Shown here piece by piece: positions 1 through 4,925 of a stretch of 7,486 nt of DNA. Source of the DNA: Magnetococcales bacterium (GTDB lineage: Bacteria; Pseudomonadota; Magnetococcia; Magnetococcales; Magnetaquicoccaceae). The DNA lies in contig JADGCE010000129.1 in the NCBI GenBank assembly GCA_015229095.1, positions 1 to 7,486 on the forward strand, given 5' to 3'. Below the pieces are notes generated by a model. It searched no databases, was not told the origin of the DNA, and was given only the letters and a program-made list of their open reading frames with translations. A program made the position numbers and the translations under genes. Numbering within the stretch: position 1 is the first letter of the stretch; the number at the start of each line of letters is the position of its first letter.

Positions 1-174
1 TTGTGTCAGGAGCGCGCCGTCGCCGAATTTCCACCAACCATCGGACACCACCGCCTGGAGCCGTTCACCTACCTGCGCCATCTGTTCACGGCGTTGCCCA
101 CCGCACAAACCGTGGACGACTACGAAAAACTTCTTCCCTGGAACATCAATCGGACCTCATTGTCAATAGGCTGA
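1..174 (+). CDS. IS66-family transposase, C-terminal fragment (5' end outside window)
   Basis: Frame 1 is open from the window edge to a TGA at 172-174. It reads ...LEPFTYLRHLFTALPTA... followed by QTVDDYEKLLPWN, the highly characteristic C-terminal tail of IS66 TnpC transposases (family pattern: LEPYxYLRxxFxxLPxAxTVEDxExLLPWN). The enzyme is a DDE transposase that acts on the IS ends; its catalytic core would lie to the left of the window. The first 15 or so codons (LCQERAVAEFPP) do not match the usual YSLIETAKAN stretch before this tail, so the copy may be degenerate or frameshifted upstream. A terminal-repeat-like CGCTTAC follows 18 nt after the stop, as expected for an IS66 right end. Whether the element is intact cannot be judged from here. 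Confidence 0.85.
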   Translation: MCQERAVAEFPPTIGHHRLEPFTYLRHLFTALPTAQTVDDYEKLLPWNINRTSLSIG

Positions 175-192
175 ATGACGGGGATGTTTCAC

Positions 193-199
193 CGCTTAC
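193..199. repeat. IS66 terminal inverted repeat tip (right end)
   Basis: CGCTTAC, 18 nt after the transposase stop codon. IS66 ends characteristically start GTAAGCG and close with its complement. The full right inverted repeat probably covers about 176-199, but its left partner is not in the window. Confidence 0.6.
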
Positions 200-299
200 A
201 GAAAATGGCCGGTTTTTGGGGTTGGCGTGTCTCTTCTGGGGTGGGGGTGTCGTTGGGGTGTGCTTGCTAACCATTGGAAACGTTGGTATTTTTAGACGC

Positions 300-328
300 A
301 AAAAAGCCGCTCCGAAAAGCGGCCTTTG
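300..328 (-). terminator. Rho-independent terminator, minus strand
   Basis: A perfect 6-bp stem GCCGCT (306-311) / AGCGGC (318-323) encloses a 6-nt loop. On the minus strand the stem is followed directly by six T (complement of A300-A305). With a bulged C324, an AAA/TTT extension adds three more pairs. It faces leftward transcription arriving from the rpn gene, whose stop is at 699, so it would give a 3' UTR of roughly 370-400 nt. In the plus direction only CTTTG follows the stem, so plus-strand termination would be weak. Confidence 0.75.
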
Positions 329-353
329 CACGAAGAATATCCGGCGGAATTTG

Positions 354-398
354 AATGGTGGAGGAAGCGATACGCATTTCGGAAAATTTTCCACCATT
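354..398. repeat. Inverted repeat with nested 12-bp palindrome
   Basis: AATGGTGGA (354-362) is repeated in perfect inverted form as TCCACCATT (390-398). The perfect palindrome GGAAAATTTTCC (381-392) overlaps the right arm. The 27-nt spacer could fold as a long-loop hairpin, but the nested palindrome also suggests a protein site or a small repeat element. It lies on the transcribed 3' side of rpn, before the terminator at 300-328. Function unknown. Confidence 0.45.
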
Positions 399-630
399 TT
401 GTTGCGACGCAGCAAGAGAACTGTTTAGCAACATCTTGGTTAGCCAAGCGGCAAGAAATTTTACATCTTTCAGGGATTAAACGGATTTTTTAATTTCGTT
501 GAACTTTTCACCCGCGTCCGACAAGCCACCTGTTGACTCCCTTCCAACTCCTGCTTGGGTGGCAATGGCCCCGTCGGAACGTTCTCCGTGACTTTTTGGA
601 GAATTTTCAGAGAATCCGGTGGAATCTCCC

Positions 631-659
631 CCCGTCCAACGGCAAGGCACGCGGACGGG
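631..659. repeat. GC-rich inverted repeat downstream of rpn
   Basis: CCCGTCC (631-637) pairs perfectly with GGACGGG (653-659) across a 15-nt spacer, about 40 nt past the rpn stop on the minus strand. No T-run follows on either strand, so it is not an intrinsic terminator. It could stabilise the rpn mRNA 3' end, or be chance in GC-rich DNA. Confidence 0.35.
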
Positions 660-698
660 CGGTTCAAGTCCCAACCAGCTCCGCATCGGCAGTTCCCG

Positions 699-971
699 TC
701 ACGAAGGATCTGCGAGCACGCTCTCAATCGTGGTGGCATCCAGTATCCGCAGACTCCACTCCTCCAAGGCAGACGGTTCAGCCTTGGTGATCTTTTCACT
801 GGCCCAGGTGGGCACAGAGCCAAAGCGGCGTTGCAGCAGGTGCGTCAGCATCTTTGCTTCGCCTTTTTGCTCGCCGATCTGCTCGCCTTCCTGGCGGCCC
901 TCCTGGCGTACCATCGCAGCCCACTCCGGCTTGCCTTTGGCCAATATCTCCTGCGCAAATTGTGACATCAT
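699..971 (-). CDS. Possible intragenic C-terminal product of rpn (RpnS-like)
   Basis: Met243-Met244 of the Rpn frame are preceded by a perfect AGGAGG (980-985), 8 nt before the first ATG. This is a far better ribosome site than the one at the full-length start. Translation here would give a 90-residue protein, MMSQFAQEILAKGKPEW..., containing the Glu/Gly/Gln linker and the whole DUF4351-like tail but none of the nuclease residues. In E. coli, small proteins made from the C-terminal part of rpn genes are reported to bind and block the full-length toxic nuclease. The architecture fits that arrangement. I see no convincing internal promoter upstream. The codons for Gln-Glu-Glu make this motif by themselves, so coincidence is possible. 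Confidence 0.5.
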   Translation of the reverse strand: MMSQFAQEILAKGKPEWAAMVRQEGRQEGEQIGEQKGEAKMLTHLLQRRFGSVPTWASEKITKAEPSALEEWSLRILDATTIESVLADPS

Positions 972-1697
972 TTCAGCTTCCTCCTGCGGGTTGATGCGGC
1001 GCACGACCTGCCGCACATGCTCTTCATCCAGGTACGGGAATGTCGTCATCAGATACAACAGCACAGTCAGTAAAATTTCCGGGGCATCCACCAGGGCGGC
1101 CGTGATGTCTTCCAGAGCATCCATCTGCGCTTGCGGATCGCGAGTCCCATATTTCAACGCCATCAAACCAGCCCGCAAACGAGCATTCCGCGACAGTTGC
1201 TCATCCGGGATCGGCCCAAGATCCACCACCGGAAAGCAGAAGTTCAACAGCCACGGACGCAGGGCCTCATCCGCATCGACCAGAAACATGAATTCGTTGG
1301 GAATCCGCCATTCCTTCTGCCCATGGTAAAGGAGCAACGGCAACACAGCTGGCAACTTTCGCCATTGCGCATCCTCACGAACTGCCTGCTCCATGCAGGC
1401 ATACATACCCCGGTGGAACTGCCAGCCCACCCGCTCGTCTTCATAGCTCTTGTGTTCCAGCAGAGCGTAAAGCAACAGGGGTTTGCCACTGATCGTCATG
1501 GTCTGAAACAGGCGATCCGAGTAATAGGGCCGCAACTGCTCCTCGACAAAAGAGCCTTCTACCAGTTGCGGTGGCTCTGGGACAAGAAGTCGTGACACCT
1601 CTGGCGGCAAACTCTCCCGCAGAAAGGTACCCGCTGTCTCTGGATGAGACATGAGAACCTTAAACAAGCGGTCATGGGGCTGGGTGATCTCGCTCAT
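699..1697 (-). CDS. Rpn family recombination-promoting nuclease / YhgA-like putative transposase
   Basis: This 332-residue protein opens with MSEITQPHDRLFKVLMSHPE, the hallmark N-terminus of the Rpn/YhgA-like family (Transposase_31 type, PD-(D/E)XK nuclease fold). Likely catalytic residues are D61 (YYSDRLF) and E81-x-K83 (LLEHKS), followed by the conserved WQ-x-HRGMYACMEQ helix near 92-105. Known members are metal-dependent DNA endonucleases that promote RecA-independent recombination, and some act as toxic antiphage proteins. A Gly/Glu/Gln-rich repeat linker (266-282) leads to a DUF4351-like tail (283-332: LLQRRFGSVP, then an LEEWSLRILD helix). The length is normal for the family and no motif is lost. 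The ATG at 1697 lacks a Shine-Dalgarno but sits 6 nt after a putative -10 box, so the message may be leaderless. A strong internal ribosome site precedes Met243. The gene is 70 nt after the SWIM gene and probably ends at the terminator near 300. Confidence 0.9.
   Translation of the reverse strand: MSEITQPHDRLFKVLMSHPETAGTFLRESLPPEVSRLLVPEPPQLVEGSFVEEQLRPYYSDRLFQTMTISGKPLLLYALLEHKSYEDERVGWQFHRGMYACMEQAVREDAQWRKLPAVLPLLLYHGQKEWRIPNEFMFLVDADEALRPWLLNFCFPVVDLGPIPDEQLSRNARLRAGLMALKYGTRDPQAQMDALEDITAALVDAPEILLTVLLYLMTTFPYLDEEHVRQVVRRINPQEEAEMMSQFAQEILAKGKPEWAAMVRQEGRQEGEQIGEQKGEAKMLTHLLQRRFGSVPTWASEKITKAEPSALEEWSLRILDATTIESVLADPS
852..902 (-). repeat. Short degenerate tandem repeat encoding the Rpn linker
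   Basis: Codons 266-282 spell EGRQEGEQIGEQKGEAK, an imperfect reiteration of a Gly-Glu-Gln unit built from repeated CTCGCC-like DNA on the plus strand. Such linkers between the nuclease body and tail are common in Rpn proteins. They could vary in copy number by slippage, changing linker length in multiples of the unit. Confidence 0.6.
980..985 (-). promoter_or_regulatory. Strong internal Shine-Dalgarno within rpn
   Basis: On the minus strand the site reads AGGAGG, 8 nt before ATG at 971 and 11 nt before a second ATG at 968. It is the only consensus Shine-Dalgarno in the rpn gene that sits correctly before an in-frame Met. It decides the proposed internal start. Confidence 0.55.
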
Positions 1698-1703
1698 GGG
1701 GTG

Positions 1704-1732
1704 AGCATATCAGTTTCACTTGCGCAAGTCAC
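1704..1732 (-). promoter_or_regulatory. Putative rpn promoter (extended -10, possibly leaderless transcript)
   Basis: On the minus strand GTGACT (1727-1732, -35-like, 4 of 6 to TTGACA) is separated by 17 nt from TATGCT (1704-1709). The -10 box is preceded by TG-A, an extended -10 arrangement. Only 6 nt separate the -10 box from the ATG at 1697, so transcription would start at or next to the start codon. This agrees with the absence of a Shine-Dalgarno. Judged by eye only. Confidence 0.45.
1718..1729. promoter_or_regulatory. 12-bp perfect palindrome in rpn promoter, candidate operator
   Basis: ACTTGCGCAAGT is a perfect 12-bp palindrome. It overlaps the proposed -35 box and the spacer of the rpn promoter, 20 nt before the start codon. 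The position would let a dimeric repressor block polymerase. The binding protein is unknown and no regulator gene is seen in the window. Confidence 0.45.
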
Positions 1733-1767
1733 CATCCACCTTCGGCAATTCGATCATGGCCGGTTGC

Positions 1768-3588
1768 TCACTTCAGCTTTTCCAGCAAGGGTTTCAATGC
1801 GTACTTGCGCGCGTGTTTTTGGAGGGTGGCAGCCAGCCATTCCTTCCATTCGGATTGACGTCCGGCTTGCAAACAGGCTGCCTTGGTCAGCGCAAGCCAC
1901 TCCACTGCGACGGCATACAATCCTGACTTTCCAGCATCCATGATGGCATCTGCCTCGGCGCGACTGCGTCGGATCACCCAGTCGGGATGACTGCCCATGG
2001 CTGCCCGCATCACCTCGCGCACCACGCTGGCCTGAAGGTAATGCTTCCCATCCGCAAGCCTGACAGCCTGCCCCACCAAGCCCTCCCGCAGGTAAATGGC
2101 AATGCGCTTGTCGGTAGACAGCCACGCTCGTTCCTGTGCCATCTGTTCCAGCAAACCATCTCGAATAACAGGCCAACCACTCCCAGCTAAGGGCTCGATC
2201 GCCAGATAATCCACCATCTCATAGTCGGTATTGAATGCCACTTCAGCGGCGCGCAAAGCCAAGGTGGCATTTCCGGCAGACTGGGCGGTGTCGCGCAGCC
2301 ATCTGGCTAACTCCAGTCGACCCGGCAGTTGACGTAAATCTTCCATGTTTGTTTGGCAAAGGCCATGCTCGGCAATCCGCAAGGCACGCGCCACATCGCC
2401 CTGCCCATAAAGCTGCCGGGCCAGGGCATGCAACTCCACCGGGGCTGTCACCTGTGCCAATGCGACAGATTCAGCTTCTTCCTTGCGCCCGATATCAAGC
2501 AGCGTTTTGGCAACTTCCCCGTGCATGCCATAAAAACGGGCCAGGTTGAGCCGCTCCGCATGGCGTCCCCTCGACTCTAAAATCTGCAATCGGATGCGCA
2601 GCAAAGGATTTTTCGGGTCATCTTCCTCCTGGTTGGGTTCCACAGGCTCCCCACGCATGGCCGCTTGCAGTTCTGCATCCTCCCAACCTTCCGTGGCCGC
2701 CTGTATGGCAACATCCAAGCCCTCTTCGGCCCCATAATCCGCCAAGTCATCGTGCCAATGCCGCAACGCTTCCAGCCACTCCTTGCGCTCCTGGACAGGC
2801 AAGCCGGCACGCAGCAAGGCTTCAGCAATCATCTCCCCCATATCCCCATATAAAACAGTCGAATCTCCTTCCTCGTCGAGTTCCACCCATTCGTATGTGT
2901 AGGCATCCATGATGGCGCGCAACGCCGCCAGAGCACTGAACCCATCATCCGCATCGAGCAACGGTTGAATGCGATTAAGCAAGCCTTGCAGGCCATCATA
3001 AATCACACCTCCCATACCATAGTCGTAACGTCCACCATGCAGCGAGGCCGTGATGGCCATCGCCTCGCGGCGGAACAAAGACGGATCGATTTTCGGCTGA
3101 TGTGCTGATGTCGTCAGCGGGGGTACGGCCACCGAGATCTCCTGCGCCAGCAGCATTTCCAATTTTCTGGCCAGGGCGGGTTCTTCTTCCAGAAGGGTGT
3201 TCCACAGTTGCAGATGACGATCCAACGTCAAGCCCTGCAAGACGTCCACCAGGGAACGACGGTGGGAGATGGATTCCGGGTGGTCGATGCAGGTGAGCAA
3301 CACGGCCACGATGTGTTTGCACTGGCCAGGCGTATGATAAGGACAGGAGCAGCAGGCCTCACTGACCCCGTACGGGCCAAACCGGAGCTGCACGGCATAA
3401 GGATCGGGACGCGAGCCCTGTACCAGGGCGGTCAATTGTCCTCCCTGCCAACTGACATCCAGCACGGCATGGTCCCGATAATAACGCTTCCCCCTGAAAA
3501 ACGACTCCGGGTTCGCCCAGCGACGCAGGGTCTCATGGGTCAAAGGACAGGTATGCTCTGTATGCGTCCCAATCATGCCACTCCCCAT
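1768..3588 (-). CDS. SWIM zinc-finger domain protein with helical-repeat C-terminus
   Basis: The frame encodes 606 residues. Near the N-terminus C80-S-C82 plus C90-K-H92 form the CxC-x7-CxH pattern of a SWIM zinc finger, a module thought to bind DNA or protein partners. The rest (about 110-606) is almost entirely helical, with TPR-like pairs such as GRHAERLNLARFYGMHGE and QLYGQGDVARALRIAEHGL, an acidic insert at 318-325, and a basic end (KHARKYALKPLLEKLK) that recurs in proteobacterial SWIM proteins. No signal peptide or membrane segment is seen, so it is presumably cytoplasmic. The precise role of this family is unknown. The start is uncertain: ATG at 3588 has a poor ribosome site, while Met5 (3576) has GGGGAG 4 nt upstream and begins closer to where homologues start. 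An in-frame TGA 9 nt before the first ATG closes a small ORF with a strong ribosome site, so translational coupling is likely. Confidence 0.88.
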   Translation of the reverse strand: MGSGMIGTHTEHTCPLTHETLRRWANPESFFRGKRYYRDHAVLDVSWQGGQLTALVQGSRPDPYAVQLRFGPYGVSEACCSCPYHTPGQCKHIVAVLLTCIDHPESISHRRSLVDVLQGLTLDRHLQLWNTLLEEEPALARKLEMLLAQEISVAVPPLTTSAHQPKIDPSLFRREAMAITASLHGGRYDYGMGGVIYDGLQGLLNRIQPLLDADDGFSALAALRAIMDAYTYEWVELDEEGDSTVLYGDMGEMIAEALLRAGLPVQERKEWLEALRHWHDDLADYGAEEGLDVAIQAATEGWEDAELQAAMRGEPVEPNQEEDDPKNPLLRIRLQILESRGRHAERLNLARFYGMHGEVAKTLLDIGRKEEAESVALAQVTAPVELHALARQLYGQGDVARALRIAEHGLCQTNMEDLRQLPGRLELARWLRDTAQSAGNATLALRAAEVAFNTDYEMVDYLAIEPLAGSGWPVIRDGLLEQMAQERAWLSTDKRIAIYLREGLVGQAVRLADGKHYLQASVVREVMRAAMGSHPDWVIRRSRAEADAIMDAGKSGLYAVAVEWLALTKAACLQAGRQSEWKEWLAATLQKHARKYALKPLLEKLK

Positions 3589-3597
3589 GTCTTGCCG

Positions 3598-3666
3598 TCA
3601 GCAGAAACCACCCCTTCCCGACTCCATGGCAGGGTAACAAATCCTGGCAGCGCGTGCCAGATCCAT
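3598..3666 (-). CDS. Small ORF / possible leader peptide before SWIM gene
   Basis: On the minus strand AAAGGAGGT (3673-3681) precedes ATG at 3666 with 7 nt after GGAGG, the best ribosome site in the window. The ORF runs 22 codons (MDLARAARIC... ending GRGGFC) to TGA at 3598-3600. It starts 14 nt after the stop of the upstream barrel gene and ends 9 nt before, and in the same frame as, the SWIM ATG. A 6-bp hairpin CTGGCA/TGCCAG (3644-3660) falls in its first codons. It may be a leader peptide coupling SWIM translation to the upstream gene, or the original SWIM N-terminus cut by a nonsense mutation. The peptide matches nothing I recognise. Confidence 0.45.
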   Translation of the reverse strand: MDLARAARICYPAMESGRGGFC

Positions 3667-3672
3667 CGCTCC

Positions 3673-3681
3673 ACCTCCTTT
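3673..3681 (-). promoter_or_regulatory. Consensus Shine-Dalgarno overlapping barrel-gene stop codon
   Basis: AAAGGAGGT on the minus strand. Its first A is the last base of the TGA of the barrel gene (3681-3683). It serves the 22-codon ORF at 3666, not the SWIM ATG at 3588, which is 85 nt away. Confidence 0.6.
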
Positions 3682-4922
3682 CAGAATCCGTGGCGTATCT
3701 CGCCAAAGAGCATGGCATTGCGGTGCAAGGAGCCCAATGGGGTATCCGCATGGCCTTGAAACGTTTCTCCCCCCAGGGAGAGACGCACCTCATCGTTCCA
3801 TTTATAGTGCATCTTGGGCCGCAACAGATAATCCTTCGATTCCGCATAGTACAGGGCAAACAGCTCGGCCTGCAGGTTTTCGTTGTCCCAGCTTTTCTTC
3901 ACATAACCGGAAAGGCCATGCTGGGTAGCCACGGTTTGGCCGCTGCGCAGGTCGTTCATCAGGGAAATGGCACGGTCGAGAGGATTGGCCATGTCACGAT
4001 ACTCGGTATGATCCTGCGTATGGCGCACGATGGCCTGCACGTTGGCATACCAATCATCCGGCAGGTTGCGGTCGATGCCGACCACGGCAAAGGTTTGCTG
4101 CTGCCCATGATTGCCAACCGTGTCGTCCTCTCTCTTCGGCATCCTGTGGGCCACTTCAGCACGCAGTCCATAGCCTTGCCAGGTGGTGGCGACATCCACA
4201 CCCAACATGCGCAAACGGCTGTGGTCCGTGGTCAACTGGATGGAAGATGGGGTTATCTGATCCACTTTCAGTCTCCCGGTGCGATCCAATCCGTCAAACC
4301 AGCTCAACGACCAATCCACCTTGCCGATGCTGTGGTCCAGTTTGAGTGCAAATTGGGCCGGATCGAAACGGCTGGAGGGCTGTTGCAGGGCAAAACCGGG
4401 GGCGCGAAAGGGCAGCAGGTTGGGGCGCAGTTCTGGCAACCAGTAGGCACCCAGACGCAGACCGCCTCCCAGGGCATGATCCAGCACCAGGGCCAACGAT
4501 CCCCGGCGTTGATCATCGTCATCCAGCACCAACAGCGTGCTGTCACGTCCCCCCAGCACGTCGGTGGGATTGATCTTGTCGGCCCGCCCCCAGGGGAGAA
4601 TCTGGCGTCCGATGGTCAGGTCGGTTTGATGGATACGCCAACGCAAGCGCGCCTCACGCAGTTCTGCCGCCCCTTTTCTGGCCCCATCGGCCTGGGAAAC
4701 CGCCAACCAGCCTTCCATGCGCAATCCCAGGGTCTCGGCCAGGGTCGTTTCTGCCCGCAACCACGCCGACCCCATGCCCGCACCGACCCGATCATTCAGG
4801 GCACGGTCGGAGCTGGCCACCCCCATCCGCCAGGAGGTGGCGGTTTGCCACTCGTCCGCAGAGCGGGCCTCGAACGCAACAAACGCCAGGACCGTCAGTG
4901 CCCATGTGATGCGCCAACGCAT
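3681..4922 (-). CDS. Outer-membrane beta-barrel protein (DUF1302-like or porin-like)
   Basis: This 413-residue protein has a signal peptide: basic MRWR, hydrophobic 5-17, and a likely cleavage after A-R-S (22). The mature part alternates polar and hydrophobic residues in many short amphipathic strands, for example LRWRIHQTDLTIGRQ and WYANVQAIVRHT. It ends in ...LFGEIRHGF with a terminal Phe, the usual outer-membrane insertion signal. The stretch 103-126 (TIGRQILPWGRADKINPTDV) resembles the conserved strand of DUF1302-type barrels. I call the family tentatively and cannot exclude another porin-like group. The ATG follows the transporter TGA after only 3 nt, so the two genes are translationally coupled. 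DUF1302 barrels are known neighbours of RND exporters and LolA/LolB-fold periplasmic proteins, which supports a role as the outer-membrane part of a trans-envelope transport path. The substrate is unknown. Confidence 0.8.
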   Translation of the reverse strand: MRWRITWALTVLAFVAFEARSADEWQTATSWRMGVASSDRALNDRVGAGMGSAWLRAETTLAETLGLRMEGWLAVSQADGARKGAAELREARLRWRIHQTDLTIGRQILPWGRADKINPTDVLGGRDSTLLVLDDDDQRRGSLALVLDHALGGGLRLGAYWLPELRPNLLPFRAPGFALQQPSSRFDPAQFALKLDHSIGKVDWSLSWFDGLDRTGRLKVDQITPSSIQLTTDHSRLRMLGVDVATTWQGYGLRAEVAHRMPKREDDTVGNHGQQQTFAVVGIDRNLPDDWYANVQAIVRHTQDHTEYRDMANPLDRAISLMNDLRSGQTVATQHGLSGYVKKSWDNENLQAELFALYYAESKDYLLRPKMHYKWNDEVRLSLGGETFQGHADTPLGSLHRNAMLFGEIRHGF

Positions 4923-4925
4923 CCG

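Larger units (their letters stand above)
1..199 (+). mobile_element. IS66-family insertion sequence, right end
   Basis: The transposase C-terminus (stop at 172-174) is followed by a short tail ending in CGCTTAC at 193-199. This is the reverse complement of GTAAGCG, the usual outer end of IS66 terminal repeats. The element boundary is therefore placed at 199. If the insertion is recent, the next 8 bases (AGAAAATG, 200-207) would be one copy of the 8-bp target duplication typical of this family. The left end lies outside the window, so the duplication cannot be tested here. Confidence 0.7.
200..698. other. Gene-poor stretch between IS66 end and rpn
   Basis: About 500 bases with no convincing gene. 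Open frames exist on both strands, but none has a Shine-Dalgarno, a recognisable domain or a protein-like composition. The part around 400-500 is clearly richer in A and T than the transporter genes to the right. It holds a G-run cluster (218-258), a minus-strand terminator (300-328), an inverted repeat with a nested palindrome (354-398), and a GC-rich inverted repeat (631-659). Two motifs, 339-352 and 614-627, match at 12 of 14 positions (ATCCGGYGGAATYT). It may be an old insertion scar or a non-coding repeat. I see no tRNA or other recognisable RNA gene. Confidence 0.5.

Noticed and set aside
3..428. 141-codon plus-strand frame overlapping the IS66 end
   Set aside because: The IS66 transposase tail is in a different frame (frame 1) over 1-174. 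The rest crosses the IS boundary and the terminator stem, with no protein-like content.
440..455. TTAGCCAAGCGGCAAG, similar to a tRNA D arm
   Set aside because: The following AT-rich sequence gives no anticodon or T arm. The CTTGG/CCAAG hairpin at 435-448 is too short to mean much.
661..671. GGTTCAAGTCC, a tRNA T-loop-like motif
   Set aside because: The flanking bases do not form the 5-bp T stem (only two pairs), and no acceptor, anticodon or D arm can be built around it.
470..823. 117-codon minus-strand frame across the end of rpn
   Set aside because: Its first part is an out-of-frame reading of the 3' end of rpn. No ribosome site or known domain supports it. The segment 470-690 might be a relic but cannot be called a gene.
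619..1329. 236-codon open frame on the plus strand
   Set aside because: It is antisense to the rpn gene, very rich in Ser/Arg/Cys, and resembles no protein family. The Rpn frame explains this stretch.
1716..1757. 13-codon ORF (MIELPKVDGDLRK) between the SWIM gene and rpn
   Set aside because: It has no Shine-Dalgarno, spans the proposed promoter and palindrome, and is short enough to occur by chance.
3598..3600. In-frame TGA before the SWIM gene as a selenocysteine codon
   Set aside because: No hairpin with a plausible SECIS loop is seen just downstream, the surrounding peptide has no redox motif, and SWIM homologues begin near the downstream Met.
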